58,379 nucleotides of DNA. It comes from Fibrobacterota bacterium. GTDB lineage: Bacteria > Fibrobacterota > Chitinivibrionia > Chitinivibrionales > FEN-1185. The notes under the pieces are model-generated. The model worked only from the letters and a program-made list of their open reading frames with translations. It had not been told where the DNA came from and did no database searches. The DNA is taken from NCBI GenBank assembly GCA_003165595.1, contig PLWQ01000005.1:1-58379 (forward strand). The letters run 5' to 3'. Positions 30,808 to 38,553 of this stretch are shown here, one piece after another. Numbering within the stretch: the first letter of the stretch is position 1; each line of letters starts with the position of its first letter. The translations under genes were made by a program, and so were the position numbers.

Positions 30808-31710
30808 CTACTGGCCTTTGCCCTCAGTATGGCGGGCAATCCGCAGGATCAACGAAACCTGATCTGCGCTCAGGTGAAACCGGCGTGATATTTCCTGGAC
30901 ATCGAGTCCCTGTTGCGAGGCAGCCACAACCAGTTTTCTCGTTTCCGCGGGGTCCGGGCCGGCATCGCCGGATAACGGAGTATCTGCCGACTTTCTTTCC
31001 CGAGGCTGTGAGGGCCGTGCGGTCAATCCGGGCTCCGTTTCCCGGACGTCATCGTCTTCCGGCTGGCGCTCCACGGAGCCATCCATCCTCTGCCGGATCG
31101 ACGTAACCCTATCATCCTCTGATTCGGCTGGGGCAGGCGGAACTTTAGGATTCGTTCGCAGGAGATCGACACTTGCGGTGTGCGGAAATTTCTCGTGAAG
31201 GGGAGCGACGGATTTCTTCTTCTTTCTTACTCCCCTGGAGGCGAGCCCGATAAGCCCGACCACGAGAATAATGCCGGAAATAATTGCGACACCCCCGACT
31301 GCAACCACAATCCAGTCGAACATGTTTCTGGGAAGCAACCGCCGCCAGTCCTGTGCAGCGGAAGCGGATTGCGTGTCGGCGGACTTTGCGGCCTGAGCGG
31401 AGTCCCCCGCTTGCTGCGTTCCCTCTTCACCGGAAGAGAGCTGCCGCCTGGCTGCCACAATGGAGTCCTTAAGCCGTTCGGATGCCTTTTCGAGATCTTC
31501 CAGGGGTAGACCTTTTCTCTTCCGCATCTGCTTTTCGAGTTCCAGTGAGTCCAGTCTCTCAGTAAGGACCTGTTTTTCCCTCACAACATCCTTGTCGGCC
31601 CGAACCGGACAAGAAAGGATGCCGAGCATTACGAGAAACGCGATTCCGCAAACAAAAGAAAGGTCCGAGCGTTTGGAAGGGCCGCCTGCGGCGGAATGGG
31701 AGCGGGTCAA
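30808..31710 (-). CDS. Membrane protein with coiled coil, one TM helix and C-terminal HTH-like domain
   Basis: This roughly 300-residue protein has a signal-like hydrophobic segment (LSFVCGIAFLVMLGIL) and a coiled-coil region (LTERLDSLELEKQMRKRKG). A transmembrane helix near residue 140 (FDWIVVAVGGVAIISGIILVVGLIGL) is followed by a polar linker. A C-terminal helix-turn-helix-like end (VQEISRRFHLSADQVSLILRIAR) resembles DUF6115/DUF2802 proteins found near flagellar operons. I chose the TTG at 31710 because AAGGAG sits six bases upstream and it yields a tidy signal segment; an upstream GTG (31815) lacks this. The order with FliK-like and FlhB-like genes suggests a flagellar or export-related role. 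Confidence 0.6.
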   Translation of the reverse strand: MTRSHSAAGGPSKRSDLSFVCGIAFLVMLGILSCPVRADKDVVREKQVLTERLDSLELEKQMRKRKGLPLEDLEKASERLKDSIVAARRQLSSGEEGTQQAGDSAQAAKSADTQSASAAQDWRRLLPRNMFDWIVVAVGGVAIISGIILVVGLIGLASRGVRKKKKSVAPLHEKFPHTASVDLLRTNPKVPPAPAESEDDRVTSIRQRMDGSVERQPEDDDVRETEPGLTARPSQPRERKSADTPLSGDAGPDPAETRKLVVAASQQGLDVQEISRRFHLSADQVSLILRIARHTEGKGQ

Positions 31711-31922
31711 CCGATTCTCCTTGTTAAGGATACGCGACGCGAGCCGGCCGGATTGCGCGCCGGTCGCCCCAACAAAATAAATCGTGTGGCGCGATTGACA
31801 AAATATTGGAACCACGCCATTATTATAGTACCATTAAAATTTTCCCGTGTCATCAATTCATATTTTGCACCACGACGGCTTAGATTGTATATTTTTCCTT
31901 ATAGAACCACGGAAAAGCAACT

Positions 31923-32633
31923 ATGGTCAAGTTCATCGTATTCTTCGACAGCGAACTCGTGAAAACCTACGAGCTGGACGACACCGTTGTCACGATAGGC
32001 CGTCTGCCGGAGAATACCATTTGTATTTCCAACATGGGAATATCGCGCCGGCATTCGAAGATAGAGCGCGCCACCAACGGCAGCTATGTGCTCTCGGACC
32101 TCAATTCGCTCAATGGAACCTATGTCAACAACGCAAAAGTAAAGAAAACAGCGATCTCTCACGGTGACAAGATAACCATCGGAAAGTACACTATTCTGTT
32201 TGAAGACGGCTCCGCCGCCGAGGAAGAGATTCGGGCCGAAGCGGCGGCCGCGGCGCCGGCGCCGATCAACGAGGAGCTCGCCATGGCCGACACACCGCAT
32301 CCGCACGAGCAGACCTCGGTGGCGGCGGAGCAGCCCAAGGACGAGTCCTCTTCGGCAGTTCTCATTGAGATAAACAAGCATGTTATTTACAAACTGGATA
32401 AACCGCTCGTCACCCTCGGAGACTCCGAAAACGACGACATATTCGTATCGGGTTTCCTTGTGGACCAGGGACACGTGGTCATCCAGCGTGAAGGCACCGA
32501 TTTCTGGATCAGATCGCAGAAGCTTCTCGGGCAGCTGAAAGTGAACGGCAGGAAAGCAAAGAGTCACAGGTTGGCCCACAAAGACAGGATCGAAGTGGGC
32601 TCAAGCACCTTTCGCTACATGGAAAACGGCTAA
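31923..32633 (+). CDS. Double FHA-domain protein
   Basis: This 236-residue cytosolic protein has an N-terminal canonical FHA domain (TIGRLPENTICI, GISRRHSKI, SLNGTYVNN; residues about 23-85). An Ala/Glu/Pro-rich linker is followed by a second, degenerate FHA domain (about 140-236: VTLGDSENDDIFVSG, QGHVVIQ, QLKVNGRKAK) lacking the key Arg, Ser and Asn. FHA domains bind phosphothreonine, so a Ser/Thr kinase partner is expected, but none is in the window. It is followed two bases later by a metallophosphoesterase gene, so the two are probably co-translated. Confidence 0.88.
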   Translation: MVKFIVFFDSELVKTYELDDTVVTIGRLPENTICISNMGISRRHSKIERATNGSYVLSDLNSLNGTYVNNAKVKKTAISHGDKITIGKYTILFEDGSAAEEEIRAEAAAAAPAPINEELAMADTPHPHEQTSVAAEQPKDESSSAVLIEINKHVIYKLDKPLVTLGDSENDDIFVSGFLVDQGHVVIQREGTDFWIRSQKLLGQLKVNGRKAKSHRLAHKDRIEVGSSTFRYMENG

Positions 32634-32635
32634 CG

Positions 32636-33370
32636 ATGAAAATCGCCCTTATCTCCGACATCCATGCGAACATCGAGGCGTTGGAAGCGGTTCTGAGCGA
32701 TATCAAATCACGCAAGGTCGACGAAATTCTCTGTCTCGGCGACATTGTGGGGTATGGCGCCAATCCCAACGAATGTATCGAGCTTGTCAAGAAGTCCTGT
32801 TCCCTTGTTCTCCTGGGGAACCACGATGCGGCAGCGGTGGGATTGCTGTCGACCCAGCATTTCAACATACACGCGAAGATCGCCATCGAGTGGACAACCG
32901 ACAATCTCAAGAAATGGGGCCACGATTATCTCGCCACGCTGCCCCTTAAGGAAGCCAAGTTTTCGCACACATTTGTTCATGCCACGCCCTACGAACCCAA
33001 CATGTGGTACTACATCACGTCGCTCGAAGAAGCCGCGTTCAATTTTCAGTTTTTCGAGACTCCGTTTTGTTTTGTGGGACACACGCATATCCCCATCATC
33101 ATCGTGCTCGAACAGGAAAAAGAAGTGTACGTGCATCCTGGTGAGTCACTGGACTACGGCGCACTGGCAAACGTGCGGTTTCTCATCAACGAGGGAAGCG
33201 TTGGTCAGCCGCGGGACCGGAACCCGAAATCCTGCTATGGCATCATCGACACCGACGCAAAAACCTTCACCTATCATCGCGTCGCATACGACGTCCAGAA
33301 GGCTCAGGCAAAAATGAGAAAGATCAAGATGCCGGAGTTTCTGATAACCCGACTTGAAGAAGGCCGATAA
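32636..33370 (+). CDS. Calcineurin-like metallophosphoesterase (YfcE/DevT-like)
   Basis: This 244-residue enzyme has all five metallophosphoesterase blocks: DIHAN (residues 8-12), GDIVGYG, GNHDAA, the FVHATP block and GHTHIP. It should bind two metal ions and cleave phosphomonoesters or phosphodiesters; the DevT/YfcE branch includes protein and nucleotide phosphatases. The start is two bases after the FHA gene, which suggests they act together, for example with the phosphatase reversing the phosphothreonine signal read by the FHA domain. That link is inference. The length is typical. Confidence 0.9.
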   Translation: MKIALISDIHANIEALEAVLSDIKSRKVDEILCLGDIVGYGANPNECIELVKKSCSLVLLGNHDAAAVGLLSTQHFNIHAKIAIEWTTDNLKKWGHDYLATLPLKEAKFSHTFVHATPYEPNMWYYITSLEEAAFNFQFFETPFCFVGHTHIPIIIVLEQEKEVYVHPGESLDYGALANVRFLINEGSVGQPRDRNPKSCYGIIDTDAKTFTYHRVAYDVQKAQAKMRKIKMPEFLITRLEEGR

Positions 33371-33408
33371 AGAGCCGGCACCTGTTTCCCTTTTCCGGGA
33401 GTTTTCCA

Positions 33409-35379
33409 ATGAATAAGTGCACCCTGGCGGTGGTATTGTGTGCGGCGGCGTTCCTTTCGTGCGCACCGAGCCAGAGCCCGTTTACCAACGTTGCCGACGC
33501 AAAGATCCAGAACGACAAGTCGTTGCATTCCCTCGACGCCGTCTCCGACTCGGTAAAAGCGTATTCGTCGCAGCCGTGCACCGTAGCGGTGTACCTGCCC
33601 AATCTCATCGACAGTTTCTACGTGGTTATGTCCAGCGGCGGGAAAGACTCTATAGTGTCAAGAGGGACCGTAACGGGCGCCGCCTTCGTTTTCCCGCTTG
33701 ACGTTTCCGGCCCAGGCACCTACGGGCTCAAAGTTGTTGTTGTCAAGACCGATAATTCACGCGACTCGATATCGCGCACCCTCACCGTCTATTCGTCCAT
33801 TATTTCGATCCTGTTTCCCGCGAAGGATTCGTTGCTGTTCGGGCGGCAATATGCCTGCTCCTGCGAAGTGAGTAACGCCGAGCTGGCCGACACCGTGGTC
33901 GCACACCTGCTGATCGGCTCCGCCGACACCGTCGTTTTTCGTGGCGCTTCATCACCCGCCGTGGGGTTCCGCTTCGCGGCGCCTTCAACGGGGCCGTTCT
34001 CTCTGCGGATCGCCACGCGGTGGCACGGCGCCCCTCGCGATTCGGTCACAAAGACCTTTCTCGGGTATCCGGAGCTTGCGGCCCAATCGTCGGCAGTTCA
34101 CGTGCTTGTTCCGCCGGATTCGTTCACCTTCACATTCACGGCAACCGACCTCGACAGCAATCTCTGGGGAGGCTACACCTGGCTCGGTGCATCGGTAAAC
34201 GGCAGCCAGCAGACCATCTTCCCGCCCAAGAGTCTCAACCACACCCTGCTCACCAGAGCTATCCGTGTGCTGGGCGACACGCTCCTGCGATCGTATCCCG
34301 ACACCATCGTGTGCAGCGCGGTTGTGCTGCACCCCGACAGCCAGGTGAGCGCCGTGACCCTGTGCTCACTCTTTGTAAACGACACGTCCAAACCGAGCAT
34401 CGCGCTTATTTCTCCGACCGACACCGTGAATCAGATCCCCTCGCCAGTAGCCGTGCGAGCGCTTGTCACCGATATCGTGGGCATCGATTCGGTGAAGTTC
34501 GACAACATGCCCATGGTCTACGCCAGGGACACGGCGCTGTTCGTCTTTTCGCCGGCCGACTCGGGCAAGCATGTCGATTCGATCGTCGCGCTTGACAATG
34601 CGGGCAACAGAACCCGGTTTCTGCTCACTACCTTCATCCAGGCGAAAAAGGTACTGCCGCCGGTCCTGCGCGACATGTCCCGGGCAACCCCTCAGGGTGT
34701 TGCCTTCGCGCCGGTATGGCTTGACACATGCGTTGTTCTTCCCGATACGAGCATCAAGGACAAGGTCGCTTACAAAAAGGATTCGCTCACCTGGGTCGTT
34801 ACCGACAGCGCCGGAGGATCGATTGCAGTTCCCGGCAACCACCTTTTCACCATACCCTTTCCTGCCGACACCATGTGGCAGGGAACATTCCTGCTGACTT
34901 TCAGGGTGTTCGTCACCAACGCGCCGTCGCTGTACGACACGAAACAGCCGTCGTTCTTCGTGACGCCCTACAACTATCCGCCGGTGATAACGCTCGCCCA
35001 GGACCAATGCTTCAAGACATTTCGGACCGACACTATTTACTTGGACGCCATCACGGCGGCCCACGACCCGAACGACCCGCTTTCGAGCCTTAACTGGACG
35101 TTCACTCCAGGGCATCATTTCAAAGTGGATTCGCTGTACTCCAGCCTGATCCTCCTGCCAAAGAAGTCAGGATCGGCCGGCCTGCCCGTTGTGAATCCCA
35201 TCCGTCCCCTCTTCTTCTTTACGCGCCATATCGTGATCGACACTGTCGCGGCGGCGGACGCGTCGTTCGTGGGTACGGATACACTCAATTTTACCGTGAC
35301 CGACCCGGGCGGCCTTTCCACCACCAAAAAGATTTATTTTACGCGCCCGATTGGGCCCTGCCTGATTTTTCACCTCTAG
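33409..35379 (+). CDS. Large lipoprotein with Ig-like repeats
   Basis: This 656-residue protein has a lipoprotein signal (MNKCTLAVVLCAAAFLSC) with lipidation predicted at Cys18. The mature chain is beta-rich and appears to contain five or six Ig/fibronectin-like modules, with recurrent DTVV/DSI and PPVITL segments (residues about 100-620), ending at a Phe/Thr-rich C-terminus. I recognise no catalytic motif. It may be a cell-surface adhesion or scaffolding protein. GGGAG lies seven bases before the ATG. It follows the FHA/metallophosphoesterase pair by 38 bases and ends before a bidirectional terminator. Confidence 0.6.
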   Translation: MNKCTLAVVLCAAAFLSCAPSQSPFTNVADAKIQNDKSLHSLDAVSDSVKAYSSQPCTVAVYLPNLIDSFYVVMSSGGKDSIVSRGTVTGAAFVFPLDVSGPGTYGLKVVVVKTDNSRDSISRTLTVYSSIISILFPAKDSLLFGRQYACSCEVSNAELADTVVAHLLIGSADTVVFRGASSPAVGFRFAAPSTGPFSLRIATRWHGAPRDSVTKTFLGYPELAAQSSAVHVLVPPDSFTFTFTATDLDSNLWGGYTWLGASVNGSQQTIFPPKSLNHTLLTRAIRVLGDTLLRSYPDTIVCSAVVLHPDSQVSAVTLCSLFVNDTSKPSIALISPTDTVNQIPSPVAVRALVTDIVGIDSVKFDNMPMVYARDTALFVFSPADSGKHVDSIVALDNAGNRTRFLLTTFIQAKKVLPPVLRDMSRATPQGVAFAPVWLDTCVVLPDTSIKDKVAYKKDSLTWVVTDSAGGSIAVPGNHLFTIPFPADTMWQGTFLLTFRVFVTNAPSLYDTKQPSFFVTPYNYPPVITLAQDQCFKTFRTDTIYLDAITAAHDPNDPLSSLNWTFTPGHHFKVDSLYSSLILLPKKSGSAGLPVVNPIRPLFFFTRHIVIDTVAAADASFVGTDTLNFTVTDPGGLSTTKKIYFTRPIGPCLIFHL

Positions 35380-35395
35380 CGGCCCCAACGAAAAG

Positions 35396-35432
35396 AAAAG
35401 GCGTCCCTCCGGATCCCGGAGAGGCGCCTTTT
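35396..35432. terminator. Bidirectional intrinsic terminator between convergent genes
   Basis: AAAAGGCGTCCCTCCGG pairs with CCGGAGAGGCGCCTTTT across a short ATC loop, with one wobble and one mismatch. The A and T runs on either side serve both the lipoprotein gene and the HU gene. Confidence 0.85.
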
Positions 35433-35453
35433 CTCTTGTTCCTTGGGAGCCGA

Positions 35454-35768
35454 CTACTGCGGCGATGCAGGCTTGGGCTGCAATGCGTCCGAAATGGATC
35501 CCTTGAATTCGTTGGAATACTTGAACAGCGGCACGACGCGTTTGTGAAGGGGAACCACCTCGCCGGTCTTCGGATTGCGGGCGGGACGGGGTTTCCGGAT
35601 GCGAGTGTAGAAGGTGCCGAACCCGCGTATCTCTATGTTCTTTCCGCTCTCGAGATTCTTGGCAATTGTTTCGAGGAGTTCCTCTACCACAATTTTGGTG
35701 TCGGCCTGGGTGAGTCCGGTCGACTTCGACACGCCGACAATGAGATCGTGCTTGGTTGCGTTGGACAT
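35454..35768 (-). CDS. HU/IHF-family DNA-binding protein
   Basis: This 104-residue nucleoid protein follows the HU/IHF pattern: helical dimerisation part (KHDLIVGVSKSTGLTQADTKIVVEELLETIAKNL), then IEIRGFGTFYTRIRKPRPARNPKTGE, whose Arg/Pro-rich arm ends with a proline tip that intercalates in the minor groove, and a C-terminal helix. A roughly ten-residue Pro/Gln/Ser tail is extra. The ATG at 35768 is chosen because GGAGG is five bases upstream; an upstream TTG is not needed. It is a single gene, with the glycosyltransferase gene ending within 60 bases of its start. Confidence 0.93.
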   Translation of the reverse strand: MSNATKHDLIVGVSKSTGLTQADTKIVVEELLETIAKNLESGKNIEIRGFGTFYTRIRKPRPARNPKTGEVVPLHKRVVPLFKYSNEFKGSISDALQPKPASPQ

Positions 35769-35825
35769 GGATGCCTCCTCCAAAGTAAATCGGTACCATA
35801 AATATCAAATGATTGTCGACAAAAG

Positions 35826-37412
35826 TCAAGCAGAAATTGCGCAGTAGTGACGCGCAAGGGGGGCTTGCGGGGTTGCGAGCAGTCGAAACCGGTCTGGTCT
35901 GGCAAAATAGTCGCGTATTTTCGCAGGATCGGGACGCCCTGCGCTCCCCTTGTGACCCAGGCACCTCTCCAGGGACGCCGCAAACGCCGCTGTGCCGTGC
36001 TTCGCCTCGATGCGTTTGCGGTTCGCGGCCGCCATCCGGGGCGAAGAACGCAGAGCCCTGCGCCACGAAGTCGCCAGCGCCCGCGTCTGACAAGGAAACA
36101 GCTGTTTCCAGTGGGATATGAGCGCTGCGGACCTGCACACCGCTTCGAGAAGCGCGCACTGCGTGGCACTGTCGAGGCAGCCGAAATCAATGCCGGCGCC
36201 GCAGATGAATGCCGCATCGAACCGTTTGGAAAAGCAGACGAATCCGCCGCACTGCAGCCGCTTGCCGAAGCAGAGCCGCATGCGCTCATGGTAATGTTTC
36301 CTGAGGCCCTGAATATCCACCCATTCCTGCGGAACAAGAAACCGCTCGTACAGGCCGCTTGCATCGGGGATTTCGTCGGGCGCAGGGCCGGAAGGAATCC
36401 TGCCGAACACCGCCTTGTTGTGCAGCCACGGTTCATACAGAGCATAGCCGAACCCTTCGAGCACCGACGTCGAAATGCAGGCGTCGGCGGCTTGATACAT
36501 CCGCGAATACGTCTCTGCCGAAACGGTTTTCCCTCGCCTCTTTGCCCCGAGGCCGCCAAACGATACCCGCAGGTTGTACCGCGAGCACACGTGCCGCAGA
36601 CTTCGGCACAAGGCCCTGTCTGCGACAGACGTTCCGTCTTCGCCGAGAACAAGATTCGCGGAAAGAAAGAACTGTGCCAGTATGATTGCTTCAACCGGAT
36701 TCTTTCTCGCAATGATCCGGCCCGGGCAAAACAGCACGGGCCCCCGATTCGTCCGCTTCCAGATCGCGCCGACACGGCCCGCAGGCGGCGCACCTGGCCG
36801 GGAGGCGGGCAAGGCCACCGGGTTGGGCACGAGGCATGCGTCAAGCCCGGCGTGCCGAAGAAGGTGAAGGGTGCGCGCCGAAACCGCGATATAGCCAAGG
36901 TTGGGCGAAACCGGGTATAGGGCGTCGAGTATGCGGACTCCGCGTCGCTCCAGAAAATGCGCCTGCGCCATCAGATCGCATCGACCCTCTTCGGCGAGAT
37001 CGTGGACAACGGAGAAAAAGCGGATCGTATCGCTTCTGTCGGCCTGCCGCAGCACCATGAGCGCAAAGGCCTGCGACAGCGCGCCGTTCTTGCACAGCGT
37101 GAGATTGTGGCCCACGACGTAAACGGGGCGCGGGAGGTGAGGGTCCAAAGCGACCTTTTCGACCCGCGCGAGGAGCGCGCCGGCCGCAACGCGAAACGAA
37201 GAGGCCGAGCGAAACGTCCGGTACCCGCACGCGTTGACATTTACGACATCCATTCCCGGGATGCGGCGGCCGGCGCGGTCGCTGGCGCATACCACCGTGC
37301 AAACGCCCCTGTCGCCGGCGGCGGCGCGAAATGCCGCGGCATACTGTTCCATGACGGCGCTCACGCCGCCCGGACGATTATGGTAATGAATCTGGACAAG
37401 CGAGCCGATCAT
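35826..37412 (-). CDS. GT-B fold glycosyltransferase (family 4-like)
   Basis: This 528-residue cytosolic or peripheral enzyme resembles family 4 glycosyltransferases. It has an N-terminal HYHNRPGGVSAVMEQYAAAF acceptor-side segment, a nucleotide-sugar domain starting at VLFCPGRIIARKNPVEAI near residue 230, and STSVLEGFGYALYEP near 315, where the E-x7-E pattern of GT4 is expected. The C-terminal 100 residues are Cys/Arg-rich and not recognised. The substrate is unknown; a role in surface polysaccharide is suggested by the nearby Wzi-like gene. Its ATG overlaps the xerD-like stop as ATGA, so the two are translationally coupled, an unusual pairing. Confidence 0.75.
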   Translation of the reverse strand: MIGSLVQIHYHNRPGGVSAVMEQYAAAFRAAAGDRGVCTVVCASDRAGRRIPGMDVVNVNACGYRTFRSASSFRVAAGALLARVEKVALDPHLPRPVYVVGHNLTLCKNGALSQAFALMVLRQADRSDTIRFFSVVHDLAEEGRCDLMAQAHFLERRGVRILDALYPVSPNLGYIAVSARTLHLLRHAGLDACLVPNPVALPASRPGAPPAGRVGAIWKRTNRGPVLFCPGRIIARKNPVEAIILAQFFLSANLVLGEDGTSVADRALCRSLRHVCSRYNLRVSFGGLGAKRRGKTVSAETYSRMYQAADACISTSVLEGFGYALYEPWLHNKAVFGRIPSGPAPDEIPDASGLYERFLVPQEWVDIQGLRKHYHERMRLCFGKRLQCGGFVCFSKRFDAAFICGAGIDFGCLDSATQCALLEAVCRSAALISHWKQLFPCQTRALATSWRRALRSSPRMAAANRKRIEAKHGTAAFAASLERCLGHKGSAGRPDPAKIRDYFARPDRFRLLATPQAPLARHYCAISA

Positions 37413-38317
37413 CCGGCCTGCTTCGCGGAGCGGGGGTGAAAACTCCTGTGTACTTCCTTGAGATATTCACGGTCCACATGGGTGTAGATTTCGGTGGTGA
37501 CGATGTTGGCGTGACCGAGCATCTCCTGTACCGCGCGCAGGTCTGCGCCGCCTTCCAAAAGGTGTGTCGCGAACGAATGACGGAACGTGTGCGGCGACAC
37601 ATGCTTGGTGATTCCGGCCGCGCGCACATGCCGCTGAATAATCTTCCAGATCGCCATTCGCGAAAGCCCCTTGCCGCCCCTGCCGAGAAACACCGTGCTG
37701 TCGGAATGGGATTTGGAAAAACCCGGACGTTCCGTCTTGCAATAATCGTCGATCCACGACAGCGCCGCGTCGCCGATCGGCACGATTCGCTCCTTTGAGC
37801 CCTTTCCCACGATTCGCACCAGGCTTTCGTTTGCGAGGATCTGTTCGAGGGTGAAGGACGCGATTTCGGACACCCGCATCCCGGTTGCATACAGCGTCTC
37901 CAGCATGGCACGGTCGCGGATACCGCCGCGCTTGGCGCAATCGACGGCCGCAAGCACCCGCACAACTTCTTCTATGGTGAGCACCGCCGGAAGATACCGG
38001 CTCGCCTTGGGGCTTTCCAGCAGTTCGGTAGGGTCCGACTGCAGAATGCCCTCGGAAATGACAAATGCGAAAAATGCCCTCAGGGACGAAACCGTCCTTT
38101 GGATCGATGACGCGGCAAAGCCCACGTCGTGCAGGTCGCGGATGTAGCGGTGCAGCAGGTCGGGCTCGACGTCTTCGAGACGTTCGACGCCGTTTCGAGA
38201 GAGCCAGTCCGCCAACCGCTGGAGGTCGAATTGATAGGATGCGAGCGTGTTGTCACTGAGCGTCTTTTCGAGCTTGAGATAGGCGCAGAAGGACGTGAGA
38301 TACGGAAGCGCATTCAT
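37409..38317 (-). CDS. Tyrosine recombinase of the XerC/XerD family
   Basis: This 302-residue recombinase has an N-terminal SAM-like core-binding domain (NTLASYQFDLQRLADWLS, about residues 20-90) and a full catalytic domain: Arg in ATGMRVSEI near 150, Lys in GKGSKERIVP, HTFRHSFATHLLEGG (H-x-x-R) near 245, and nucleophile Tyr in HANIVTTEIYTHV near 277. Length and motif order fit XerD, which resolves chromosome dimers at dif. No phage or integron genes are adjacent, so a housekeeping role is likely. The ATG at 38317 begins at the conserved N-terminus; the longer upstream frame is non-conserved. Confidence 0.9.
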   Translation of the reverse strand: MNALPYLTSFCAYLKLEKTLSDNTLASYQFDLQRLADWLSRNGVERLEDVEPDLLHRYIRDLHDVGFAASSIQRTVSSLRAFFAFVISEGILQSDPTELLESPKASRYLPAVLTIEEVVRVLAAVDCAKRGGIRDRAMLETLYATGMRVSEIASFTLEQILANESLVRIVGKGSKERIVPIGDAALSWIDDYCKTERPGFSKSHSDSTVFLGRGGKGLSRMAIWKIIQRHVRAAGITKHVSPHTFRHSFATHLLEGGADLRAVQEMLGHANIVTTEIYTHVDREYLKEVHRSFHPRSAKQAG

Positions 38318-38352
38318 GATCGGCTGTCTGTGGAGGTTCGGGTGATTCTCCA

Positions 38353-38369
38353 CAGAATATAGTATTCTG
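38353..38369 (-). promoter_or_regulatory. CAGAATA-TAG-TATTCTG dyad upstream of xerD-like gene
   Basis: A perfect 7-bp inverted repeat with a three-base centre lies 36-52 bases upstream of the recombinase start on the minus strand. It has the size of a dimeric repressor site; the regulator is unknown. Confidence 0.35.
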
Positions 38370-38553
38370 CAGGTGCTCCGTTCGAAGCTAGCCCTCAAAG
38401 GCGGTGAGAGAACCGTCCAGGCTGTTCGTACCGGAATCGATGCACTCCATGTTGCCAGCCAAAGCCGCAAGAGGCAGAATCGCCGGTTGTTGTCTGCACC
38501 ACGCGTCGCGGTCCCATTTCACGACCAAGTGAGATGCCGAGCCTACCGCTGTG

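Noticed and set aside
37409-38317. Phage or integron integrase
   Set aside because: Length and motif order match XerC/D and no phage, attachment site or cassette is nearby.
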